Positions 22,001 to 34,000 of a DNA stretch of 42,198 nt are shown piece by piece. The translations under genes and the position numbers were made by a program. Positions within the stretch are counted from its first letter, which is position 1. Every line of letters begins with the position of its first letter. This DNA comes from Candidatus Kuenenia stuttgartensis (lineage in GTDB: Bacteria > Planctomycetota > Planctomycetia > Pirellulales > UBA1268), in NCBI GenBank assembly GCA_943332855.1, contig CALQRA010000014.1, forward strand, positions 1 through 42,198, in the 5' to 3' direction. The notes beneath the pieces are model-generated. The model ran no database searches. It was given only the letters and a program-made list of their open reading frames with translations, and was not told where the DNA came from.

Positions 22001-25000
22001 GCTACCAGGACCGCGGCTATCAGGAGTACGGATACTACAGCCTCCCGACTCGCGGCATCTCGACGACGTCGATCGAGACCGACGGCTCGGTCGTGACCAG
22101 CCCCAACAACGCGATCTCGGTGCCTCTCTATCTCCGCAAGAACAGCGTCGGACAGTGGGAGTACACGACCGAGCGGGTCAACGACCCCGATCTCCAATCG
22201 GCGATGTGCCTCGGCACGCTAAGCTTTCAGGATCAACCGCTCTACCTCGACGCCAACGGCAATCTCACCACCGCCGTCACCGGCACACCCGATTGGCGGC
22301 GGGGGATCCAGCGCAACGACGGGGCGGCGAACCCGCTCTTCATCGATGCCGCTGGCAACGCCACGACCAATGCCGCCCTGGGAGTCCGGCAGGCGATCCT
22401 CGTCACCAACGACCTGGTCTACCTCGACGCCCACGGCAACCGGACGCTCGAGTCGGTGGGAAACAGGCAGAATATCGTCATCGACAACGCCAACACGTCC
22501 GGGCGTGCCGTCCGCCTCTACAGAGATGCCTCCGGCAACCTCACGACGAGCGTCGCGCGCCCGTCGGTGGTGATCGACAATGCCAACGTCTCGGGGTATG
22601 CCGTGCCGTTGTTCTACGACTTCCTGGGTCGCAAGTCGGAGATTCAGTCACCCAACAAGCTGATGGCCCTCACCGACTCCAACGCCGCGGCCCTCGTCTC
22701 CTACGACGACACGGGCCTCGACACCTGGGCGGTCAACGCCCCCCCCGTGCCGGAGGTCCGCGACAACGGCACATCTCCGGGCACGGCCAAATACGACCCG
22801 GCCGCCAACCGCCGGGCGACGATCGAGGTCTATCGGCAGCGGCTCGACGTCGCCTCGCGCACGTTCCAGATGTTCCGCACCGTCGCCGACACCGTGGGGG
22901 TCGACACGCTGTCGGTCAGCACGACCGGTGGCCCCGCGAACCTCATGCTCGATCAGAGCACGCTCGAGGGGCTCCATCTTGCCGCCACCGTCGCTTTCAC
23001 GGGCCTGGAATCGATCCGCATCGCGACGGCGGCCTTCAAGAACACCCTCGACATCCGGGGCACGATCGCCGGTTCGGTCGTCGTCAACACCGGCAGCGGC
23101 ACCGACACGATCACGGTGCGGTCGATCTCGGGATCCACCGACGTGAACGTCGGTGCCGGCGCGTCGGGCGTCGGATCGGCGCTTGTTTCGGTGGGAAGCG
23201 ACCGATCGCTCGACGGCATCCGGGGGGCGCTTGTTTCGGTGGGCAGCGATCGATCGCTCGACTCGATCCGGGGGGCGCTTGCGGTGCGGGGCGGTACGGC
23301 CGGTGGAACGACCGCTGTCACGCTCGATGACACGCTCGATGACACGGCCACAGTGCGGTCGAAGGCGGGCGTCCTCACGGCGAGTTCGCTTTCCGGGATC
23401 TTCGGGTCCCGCGGCCGCTTCGATTACGCCCGTCTGGACACGCTCGATATCCAGCTTGGAAGCGGTGGAAACAGCATCGTCGTGGAGGGGAGCTCGGCGC
23501 TCACGACGACGCTCGACACTGGTTTCGGCGACGATACTGTCGCCGTCGGCAGCGACACCTCTTCCACCAGCGACGACAAGGGCACGCTCTCGGCCATTCG
23601 TGGCCGGCTCGTGCTCGCCGGGAACACCGGCCGCGACTCCCTGATCCTCGACGCGGGGGGGCTCACGGCGGCCGGGACGGTCATCGTGACGGCGACGAGG
23701 GTCAGCGGTCTCACGGCCGACGCCGGCATCGATTACTCGGATTTCCAGTCTTTGGCGGTGCGCACCGGATCAGGCGCCGATGCGATCACGATCGAAAGCA
23801 TCGCGGCGGGCGTCACGACAATCTCCTCCGGCTCGGGCAGCGACAGGATCGAAAGCCAAGGGGGCTTCGGTGGCACGGGCGACCGCACCCTCGTCCTCGA
23901 CGGCGGAGAGGGGGGCGACCAGTACCTCGTCAGGCGCCGCGCCGCGGTGGCGTCGGGCGTGTCCTTCATCCAGATCGCCGATACGGGCACGAGCGGCATC
24001 GACGCGCTCGACTACCGCGGGCTCGCCGATCAGGCCAACGTCATCCAACTCGACACCGTCTACCGGCAGAGCGAGGATCCCGATCGCGAGTTCTCCAAGG
24101 ATCGTTGGGGAGCCTATGGCCGACAGGGGGCTGGCCTGATCATCGCCCGGCAGGCGGCCGATTCGTCGACGTTCAATCCCCGCAGTGTGGCGTCGCTGAC
24201 GGAATCGACCACCGTATTCCAGGCAGCGAAGTCGCCGGTGCTGGCCTCCACCGATGGCTTCGAGATCCTCAACTACTCCACCGTCGAGACGGTCGTCGTC
24301 CGCGGTGGCGACAAGAACGACACCTTCGTCAGCGACGACACGGCCAAGTCGTTCAACATCTACGGCCTCGGTGGCGACGACTCGTTCTTCATCGGGTCGA
24401 TTCTCGGCACGGAAGATGTCCTCGTCGACGGTCAGGACGTGAGCGTGGTGACGGAGATCACCCGCGGCACGTCGTTCCCGGCCTCGTTCTTCGGCGGCGC
24501 CGGCGACGACTACTTCGAGGTCAGCCAGACCGTCGCCGACATCTCGCTCTTCGGCGACAACGGCGACGACACGTTCTTCATCAAGGCGCTCCTCACGCTC
24601 GATGCCTCGGCTGCCGTCCAGAAGGTGGCCAGTGGCGTCTCCACCGTCAGCGGGAAGACCGGCGCGGGGAGCGACCCCACGCAGACAGCGAGCACCGCCC
24701 GCGAAGCCGACATCGATTCGCTCGCCTATGTCGCCAACGCCGACATCCGCATCGACGGCGGCACCGGGTTCAATTCGGTCGTCCTCGTCGGCACCGTGCT
24801 CAGCGACACCTTCTACCTCTACGCCGAGGTGGTCAACGGCCGCACCGTCCAGCGGATCTACGGGGCCGGGGTGAAGCTCGAATCGATCGTCAACGTCCAG
24901 CGGATCCAGTTGATCACCGGCCCCGGTGACGATCGGGTCTACGTGCAGGGCGTCGATCTCGGTCCCCTCGCTGATCTGGTCATCAATACCGGAACCGGCA

Positions 25001-28000
25001 GCGACACGGTGACCTTCGGCGGGCCATCCCGCCAAGTGAGTCTCTCCTACCCGTCGTACAAGGCGACCCGGTTCGCCGGCGTCAATGGCTACGAGCCCGG
25101 GAAAGTGGCTCTCCTTTCGGGGGGACGGGGAATCCAGCTGGTCAACAAGGTCCCGCGCGCCGTGCCCTTCGACGTGACGACACCCGCGACGACCAACGAG
25201 ATCACCGTGCCGGCGGCCGACGCGCTCTCCGGGATCCACAGCCCGGTGCTGGTCCAGGATCCGACCGGAATCCACGACACCGTCGTCATCGACCACACGA
25301 CGGGGGGGACCGATCTGATCCTCAAGGACAAGTCCTTGGTCCGGTGGAAGCTCGAGACGAACAACGGCAGCGCCCTGTTCCCGCAGTCCATCCCGCCGGT
25401 GAACCAGCCGACCGACCTCCTTGCGCAGACGTCGGTGGTGTCCGGGAGCGCCCGAGCACAGCTGGGCGATGCCGCCAATGCGCTGCTGATCAATACGATC
25501 GCCTACAACGCCCGATACGGCGACGACGGACTGGTGGCGCGGCTCCAGGGCCTCGCCGGTGCCTCGACCGAGACGGTCACGATTCCCGCTAGCGTCGCGT
25601 ATCTTGGCTTCCAGAACACGCTCGACAACAAGCAGCAACCGGTTACGGCAATCAGGCAACTCCAGGATTTCCTCGCCGGCACCGGCTACACGGTCGCCGA
25701 CATTGCGAACCCCAACCCCGATCCGAGCAGAACCGATCCCTACCGCGACATCACGTCGATCACCGACACCGCCGGTCGCACGCTCGCCTGGAAGGGGACC
25801 TACGAGACGCTCGTCAAGAACAATGTCACCTACCGGAACCTCATCGGCATCACGCTCGTCACGGCAGCGCCGGTGCCGGTGTCGATCGGTGCCGGTTACC
25901 TGAAGACGGCCACGTCCACGGCCGTCGATTCAGAAACCGTCGGTGCCGCCGGGCAGCCCGTCTACGTCCATCTCCAGGGGATGGACGAGATCGACCTGCA
26001 GTTGCCGGCCACGCGTGCGAATCAGCTCACGCTCGCCAACGGTTACTTCACTGGCAAGATGGTCGTGCAGGGCGGAGCGGCATCCGACGCCTTCTCGATT
26101 CTTGCCACGGGGGGGCCGACGTTCGTCTACGGAAATGCCGGCGACGACACATTCTCCGTTGGCGCGGGTTCCGTCGCTGGGATCGGCGACAACCTCTTCC
26201 TCTTCGGCGGCGCCGGCACCGATTCGGTCACGATCCGCGCGGAGAACGAGCAGGCGAACAAGAATGTCGTGGTCGACCGCCAGACGGTGCAACACGACCT
26301 CGATTACGCCCGCGTGAACAAGCTCACCAACGTCCTTAATCTGCAGTCGGTCACGACGGACGAGAGCCGGCTGATCGGCGAGCAGATGCGGACGACGGCG
26401 ATGGACTATGCCCGGCTCGGGAGCGACATCGACGCAGCCTATCTGAGATTCGTCGCCGTGCGGGCCGCGAACAGCGCTGTCGGTGAGATCGATGCCGCGC
26501 TCGTCGCGATCCGCGCGGCCTTCCTGGCGGCCGTCGACCGGCTTGTCGTCAGCAAGACCGCCGACTTCTTCGCCGAGATCTCGGCGCAGCTGACCGACTA
26601 CGGGGATCTGCTCCTGGCCTGCGCCGCCGCCCGGAAGGATTCGGCCGATGCCGCGGGGGCGGCGACGGCCGCGAGCGTCGATGCCGCCCGGCTCGATGCC
26701 TACCTGCTCGCCAACAACGTGACGCACCGTGGCAATGCCGTGACGGCTCAGGATCTGGTCGCCGACCCCAATCTCGCGGTGCAGCCGGCCTTGCCTGACT
26801 TGTGGAAGGCGGTCATCGCGTCCATCCAGGCGGTAGTCACCCGCCAGGACGCGATCAATGACACCCTCGCCGATCTCGTGACCCGCACCGACGGTGCGGA
26901 GGCACTCCTTCGGAATTCCCTCACCGTTGCGGAGCTAACCGATTTCGCCGACGTGATCGCCGGCGGGACCGATCCTGCCGCCGCCGCCGCGCAGACGATG
27001 GCGTCGGCCGCTTGCATCGCGACCGCCGTCGCCGCGTTCCGGACGGCGGTCGATGCCGCCGCGGCGCCGACGACCGCCAAGATCGACGCTACCCGGGCTG
27101 TGCTCGGCCGTGTGCAGACCGCGGTCGATACGAAGGCGGCGCTTGCCGACATCCAGCCCGCCATCGATGCCCTCCGCTCGTACCTCGGCGGTCCCAACGT
27201 CGTTTCGACGGACGAGATCGCCCGCTCGGTCGGCCTCGAGCGACTCAATGTGGCCGCCGATGCCTCGTTCGACGGCCAGTTGGTAAAGATTGCCGCCGCG
27301 GGAAGACTGTTCGACACGATTCTCGACGGTGCCGCGTTCACCGCAGCCTCCGCCTATAGGACGCTGGCGGCGCCGACGTTCGCCGATGCCGTCGGCCTGT
27401 TCAGCGATGCCGGGTTCGCCCGTGCAATCACTGTCTTCACGGCAGCCAACGACCTGGTCCGCACGCTCGTCGACTACCGCAGTCTGTATTTCGACCGTCT
27501 CCGTGATGTCAACCGCGGCATGAAGTTGTTCGAGATCTTCAAGGACAACGCGACCGCGAACTTCGACTTCAACGCCTTCAAGCAGAGTTATCTCGACAAT
27601 CTCGCCGAATACCGGACGCTCACCGGGCAAAACGAGAGCATCGCGCTCAAGGCCCAGTACACGGCGCAATTGGCCTCGCTCGTCGCCGATCAGGCCAAGA
27701 TGGCAGACGTCGCCAGGAGCAACGACGAGGCGCTGAACTTCTTCCTGGCCAGGAAGTTATCGACAGCCGACGCTTTCAATCAGATCGATGCGCAATTCCG
27801 CAACAGCCCGCGCTACCAGATCCAGCAGTTTTTCCTCTGGTACTCCCGATTCTTCCAGGTCGATTACACGAGGGATCTCGCCTATCAGCGGGCATTTGTC
27901 GCAAAGAAAGTCGCCGACAGCGAGTACACCAGTGCTCTCGTGGCCAAGAACGACGCCAAGGTGCAGATCGATCAGCTCGACCGGGATGTCGTGTCGCTCC

Positions 28001-31000
28001 GTGGTCGTCTCGCCGTCGTCGATGCAGCACTGGCGAGCAATGCTGCCCGGATCGACGTGCTCCAGCAGACGCTGTCCAAGCAACACGCCCTGCTCGGTGA
28101 ATTGAGCGCGATCACGCTCGCGGTGCTCACGCGCACGCCCGACCGGGCGGCCACTACGGTGACGGAGCTCGACGGCACGAGCAGCTTGAGCGCCGAGCTG
28201 AAGACGTATCAGGATCGGTACGCCTTCACGGCCAGCCCGGGGGTGGTATCGACCTCGATCGCGTTCGCGAGAAACGGCGCTTCGGTTCTCCAGACCGTCT
28301 CGACGCAGGACTCGTTCCAGGTGTTAAGCCTGACCGGCGCGAGCGCCGGGGGCATCCATGCCGACGCGGATTCGTTCGAGTCCTATGACGTCCATCTCGG
28401 CGGCGGTGACAACACCGTGCGGATCGCTGCCACGCCCAACAAGGTCGTGAATGTCATCGTTGGTGACGGCGACAACTCGATCCTTGTGTCGGACCTTCAA
28501 CGGAAGACCGGAAGTGTCGAGGGATCGCTGTCGATCACCGCCGGCTCCGGCAGCAACCGTCTCGTCGTCGACGCCGGAGGCACGACGGCGCCGATGTCGA
28601 TCGTACAAACTGCGGTGACCCATGGCGCCGATACGTTCATGCAGCTTGCCGGCATCGCGCCGGCGACGATCACCTACCGATCGGTCGTCGGGTTCGAACG
28701 TGGGATCGGTTTGATCACGGGATCGGCGGCGGATAACGTCCGGATCGATGCCGTTCACGCCGGCTCCTCGACGACGCTCGAGACTGGTGACGGTGGCGAC
28801 ACGGTATACGTCCCCTCGATTTTGGCGCCGCTGACGGTATTCACCGGTTCCGGTGACGACGCGATCATCGTCGGAGCACCGGTCGTGGGGGGGCGCCGCA
28901 CCGTCGACGCGATCTGGGCCCGGCTCACGCTCCAGGGGGGAAGTGGTGCCGACACCGTGACGGTCGACGATGCCGGAGACACGCTTGCCAACTTCGGCAC
29001 GCTCACGGCCACGGAAATCACCGGTCTGGGCATCACGTCCGGGATCGGCTATTCCGGCGTGGAGACGCTCGAGATCGGTCTCGGCTCCGGTGATGACGTG
29101 TTCAATGTGCAGTCCGCAATCGCTGACATCACGACTTTGAACACCGGTTTCGGGGCCGACACGATCAACGTGGGGAGCCTCGCTCCGGCGCTCGGCGGCG
29201 TTGTCGACGGAGTGGCCGGAGCACTTGTGCTCGACGGTGGCACGGGGTCCGACGCCCTGAACATCGACGACACGGGTGACACGACCAACAACACCGGACG
29301 CCTCACCGCATCGACGTTGACAGGCCTGGGGATGGCTGGCGGGATCAGCTACCAGAGCCTCGAAACCTTCGGGATCGGGCTCGGCTCCGGGAGCGACACC
29401 TTCACGGTGGCGAGCACGCCGGCTGGTGCCGTCACGACGCTCGATACGAACGCGGGCGAAGACACGGTGACCATCGTCTCGACCGGTGGCGTGACGAAGA
29501 TCAACACGAATGCCGGCAAGGACACCGTCAACATCCTCTCGACCGGGGCAGAGACCGCGATCGACACCGGCTCCGAATCCGACACGGTTAACATTCGGGC
29601 GATCATCGCCACGACGACCGTGAATACCGGTGCCGATGCCGACACGATAAGCGTCGGCAGCCTCGCTCCGGCGCTCGGCGGCATCGTCGACGGCGTGGCC
29701 GGGGCACTTGTGCTCGACGGCGGCGCGGGTGCCGACGCCCTGAACATCGACGACACCGGCGACGCGACTAACAACACCGGTCTCCTCACTGCGTCGACAG
29801 TGACTGGCCTGGGGATGGCAGGCGGAATCAGTTACCAGAGCCTCGAGGCTTTCGGGATCGGCCTCGGCTCGGGCAACGACACGTTGAATGTCGAGAGCAC
29901 GCCTGTCGGGGCGGTGACGACGCTGGCGACGAATGCTGGCGATGACACGGTCAATGTCGCCTCCACCGGCGGCGTGACGAAGATCAACACGAATGCCGGC
30001 AAGGACACGGTCAATGTCCTCTCGACCGGCGCCGAGACCGCGATCGACACCGGCTCCGAATCCGACACGGTCAACATCCGGGCGATCGGCGCCGCGACGA
30101 CGGTGAACGCCGGTACCGGTGCCGACACGATTAACGTGGGGAGCCTCGCTCCGGCATTCGGCGGCCTTGTCGACGGCGTGGCCGGAGCACTTGTGCTCGA
30201 CGGTGGCACGGGGTCCGACGCCCTGAACATTGACGACACTGGCGACACGACCAACAACCCCGGCACGCTCACCGCGTCGACACTGACTGGCCTGGGGATG
30301 GCTGGCGGGATCACCTATCAGAGCCTCGAAACCTTCGGGATCGGGCTCGGTTCGGGCCATGACACCTTCACGGTGGAAAGCACGCCCGCCGGAGCGGTGA
30401 CAACGCTCGCGACCAATGCGGGCGACGACACGCTCAACGTCGTCTCCACCGGCGGCGTGACGAAGATCAACACGAACGCCGGCAAGGACACGGTCAATGT
30501 CCTCTCGACCGGGGCCGAGACCGCGATCGACACCGGTGCCGATGCCGACACGATCAACATCCGGGCGATCATCGCAGCCACGACCGTCAACACCGGTGCC
30601 GGCGACGACACGATCAACGTAGGGAGCCTCGCTCCGGCCATCATCGGCGGCGTTGTCGACGGAGTGGCCGGAGCACTTGTGCTCGACGGTGGCACGGGGT
30701 CCGACGCCCTGAACATCGACGACACGGGTGACACGACCAGCAACATCGGACGCCTCACTGCGTCGACACTGACTGGCTTGGGGATGGCTGGCGGGATCAG
30801 CTACCAGAGCCTCGAAACCTTCGGGATCGGGCTCGGCTCCGGGAGCGACACCTTCACGGTGGCGAGCACGCCGGCTGGGGCGGTGACGACGCTGGCGACG
30901 AATGCTGGCGATGACACGGTCAATGTCGCCTCGACCGGCGGCGTGACGAAGATCAACACGAATGCCGGCAAGGACACGGTCAATGTCCTCTCGACCGGGG

Positions 31001-34000
31001 CAGAGACCGCGATCGACACCGGCACCGAATCCGACACGGTCAACATTCGGGCGATCATCGCCAGGACGACGGTGAACACCGGTGCTGATGCCGACACGAT
31101 CAACGTGGGGAGCCTTTCCCCGGTGATCGGCGGCGTTGTCGACGGCGTGGCCGGGGCTCTTGTGCTCGATGGTGGCACGGGGTCCGACGCCCTGAACATC
31201 GACGACACCGGCGACACGACCAACAACACCGGTCTCCTCACCGCGTCGACACTGACTGGCCTGGGGATGGCCGGCGGAATCAGTTACCAGAGCCTCGAGG
31301 CTTTCGGGATCGGCCTCGGCTCGGGCAACGACACGTTTAATGTCGAGAGCACGCCTGTCGGGGCGGTGACGACGCTGGCGACGAATGCTGGCGATGACAC
31401 GGTCAATGTCGCCTCCACCGGCGGCGTGACGAAGATCAACACGAACGCCGGCAAGGACACAGTCAATGTCCTCTCGACCGGCGCCGAGACGTCGATCGAT
31501 ACCGGCTCCGAATCTGACACGATCAACGTCCTCTCAATCGCCGGCCCGACGACGGTGAACGCCGGTACCGGTGCCGACACGATCAACGTGGGGAGCCTCG
31601 CTCCGGCGACCGTTGGCAATGTCAATGCGATCGGCGGGCTCCTCACGATCAACGGCCAGGGGGGCACCGACACGCTCAATGTGGACGACACCGGCGACAC
31701 TCTTGCCAACAACGGCACGCTTTCGGCCACGGAGCTGGCGGGCCTGGGGATGGCCGGGAAGATCGTCTACGGCACGCTCGAGGCTCTCAAGATCGGCTTG
31801 GGCAGCGGCAGCGACACATTCGCGATTGCCAGCACACATGGCGGATTGACGGAGCTGAACTCCAATGCTGGTGCGGACACGATCAACGTCCTCTCGACGG
31901 CGGGCCCGACGACGGTGAACGCCGGCACCGGTGCCGACACGATCAACGTTGGGAGCACTGCCCCGAGCAGTGGTGGCAACGTCAACGGGATCGCCGCAGT
32001 GCTCACGATCAATGGCCAAGGGGGGAGCGACACGCTCAGCGTCGACGACACCGGCGACACGCTTGCCAACACAGGCAAGCTTTCGGCCACAGAGCTGGCG
32101 GGCCTGGGGATGGCTGGCAAGATCGTCTACGGCACGCTCGAAGCCCTCAAGATCGGCCTCGGCAGCGGCGACGACACGTTGACCGTGAAGAGCACGCACG
32201 CCGGCTCGACGGAGCTGAATGCAAACGGCGGTGCCGACACCGTCACGCTCGAGACGGTTGCTGGCACGACGACCGTGAACACGAATGCCGGCAAGGACAC
32301 GGTTAATGTCCTTTCGACCGGGGCGGCGACCACGATTGACACCGGCGCCGATGCCGACGTCGTGAACGTGCGGTCGATCAGTGCCACGACGACGGTGAAC
32401 GGGGGCCTCGGTGCCGATCGGGTCCACGTCGGGAGTCTCGCTCCGGCGACCGGCGGCAACGTCAACGCGATCGCCGCGACGCTCACGTTCAACGGCCAGG
32501 GAGGCACCGACACGCTCAGCGTCGACGACACCGGCGACACGCTTGCCAACACCGGCACGCTCACCTCCGCGGAGCTGACGGGCCTGGGGATGGCCGGCAG
32601 AATCGTCTACGGCACGGTCGAGGCCCTGAACGTGGGCCTGGGCGGCAGCGATGACATGTTCACCGTGCTCGGCACGGCCGCGATTGCGGCAACGACGATC
32701 TCCGGCGGAAGCGGAAACGACACCTTCACGCTCGGTAACAATCGTATCACCGCCGGGATCGCCGGAGCCGTGTCGATCGACGCCGGTAGCGGCACGGACA
32801 ACCGGCTGATCGTCGACGACTCAAAGTCGACCCTGGCCGGGGAGGTGGTATTCACGGCGTCAGCCATCACCGGCCTGTCGGGCGGGACGGCGGCGATCAG
32901 CTATAAGGCCACCGGGGGCGTCTTCACAAACGGCGCTCTCGACGACGGCATCCTCGTCCGCGGGAGCACGGCCGCGAGCACGTACGCCGTCCGCAGCACG
33001 CTCGAGGGGAGCTCGACGCGGCTCTCGACCGGAGCCGGCGGCAGCGGCGATCTGGTCACCGTCGGGAGCACCGCACCGGTGGCTGCCGGGAGTGTGCTGG
33101 CGGGGATCGGTGGGGCGCTCAGTATCGGCAACGTCCGCGGCCGCACCCGTCTGATTCTCGACAATGGCGGCGACACGGCCGGACGGTCGCTGCTCCTCGA
33201 TACGCTCGCCGCCTCGGGCGGGGTCTTCGGCAGCCTCTCCGGCTGGTCCTCCGGTATGGTGAACCCCGCTGCGATCCGCTGGACGATTTCAAACGCTGCG
33301 GGCCGCAACGAGATCGACAGCGCCCTGATCCGAATGGGAGCGGGGGCCAACACCTTCACGCTCAAGCAAGTGCTCCCCGTGGGGAGCGGCAGTCCGCTTG
33401 CCTACACGATCGCCGCGACGGCCGATGGCGATCGGGTGGTCGTGAAGACTCTCAGTGCCAACGCGACGTACGATCTCCAACTCATCAACGGCACGCTCGT
33501 TGGCCCCGATGCGGGGATGGTGTGGAATCTGACCGGGCCCGATCGTGGTGGAATGCAGGGGCTGGCTCTCGTCTTCTCGGGCGTTCGGAATCTCGTCGGC
33601 GGCTTGGGCCGCAACGTCTTCCTCTTCAATTCGCCGACGGCCTCGGTGAGCGGCAACATCGACGGCGGCGACGGTGTGAACTGGCTCGATTACTCCCCGC
33701 AGGCAAAGTCCGTGAAGGCCCGTCTCGACACCGGCGTCGTGTCGCTCGTCGGCGGGAAGGTCACGAACATCGACAATTTTATCGGCAGTGCTGTCGGTGG
33801 CGACACCGTCTACGGCACCGACAGGGGGGGCGTGCTCGTCACGCATCTGAAGAACAATCTCATCCAGGCGGGGAGCGGCCGGACGATCCTCATCGGCGGC
33901 AACGGCCTCAACACGCTGATCGGGAACAAGGGGGACGATCTGATCCTCGACGGCAAGACCGCGTACGATGCCGACTACACGGCGCTCGAGCGACTCCGCG

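Noticed and set aside
28324-30360. 678-codon antisense frame over the tandem repeats
   Set aside because: It follows the repeat period of the sense gene and has no independent features.
29263-31680. Regularly spaced repeats that could suggest a CRISPR array
   Set aside because: The period is 483 bp, the repeats are in frame and code for conserved beta units, and there are no short spacers or cas genes.
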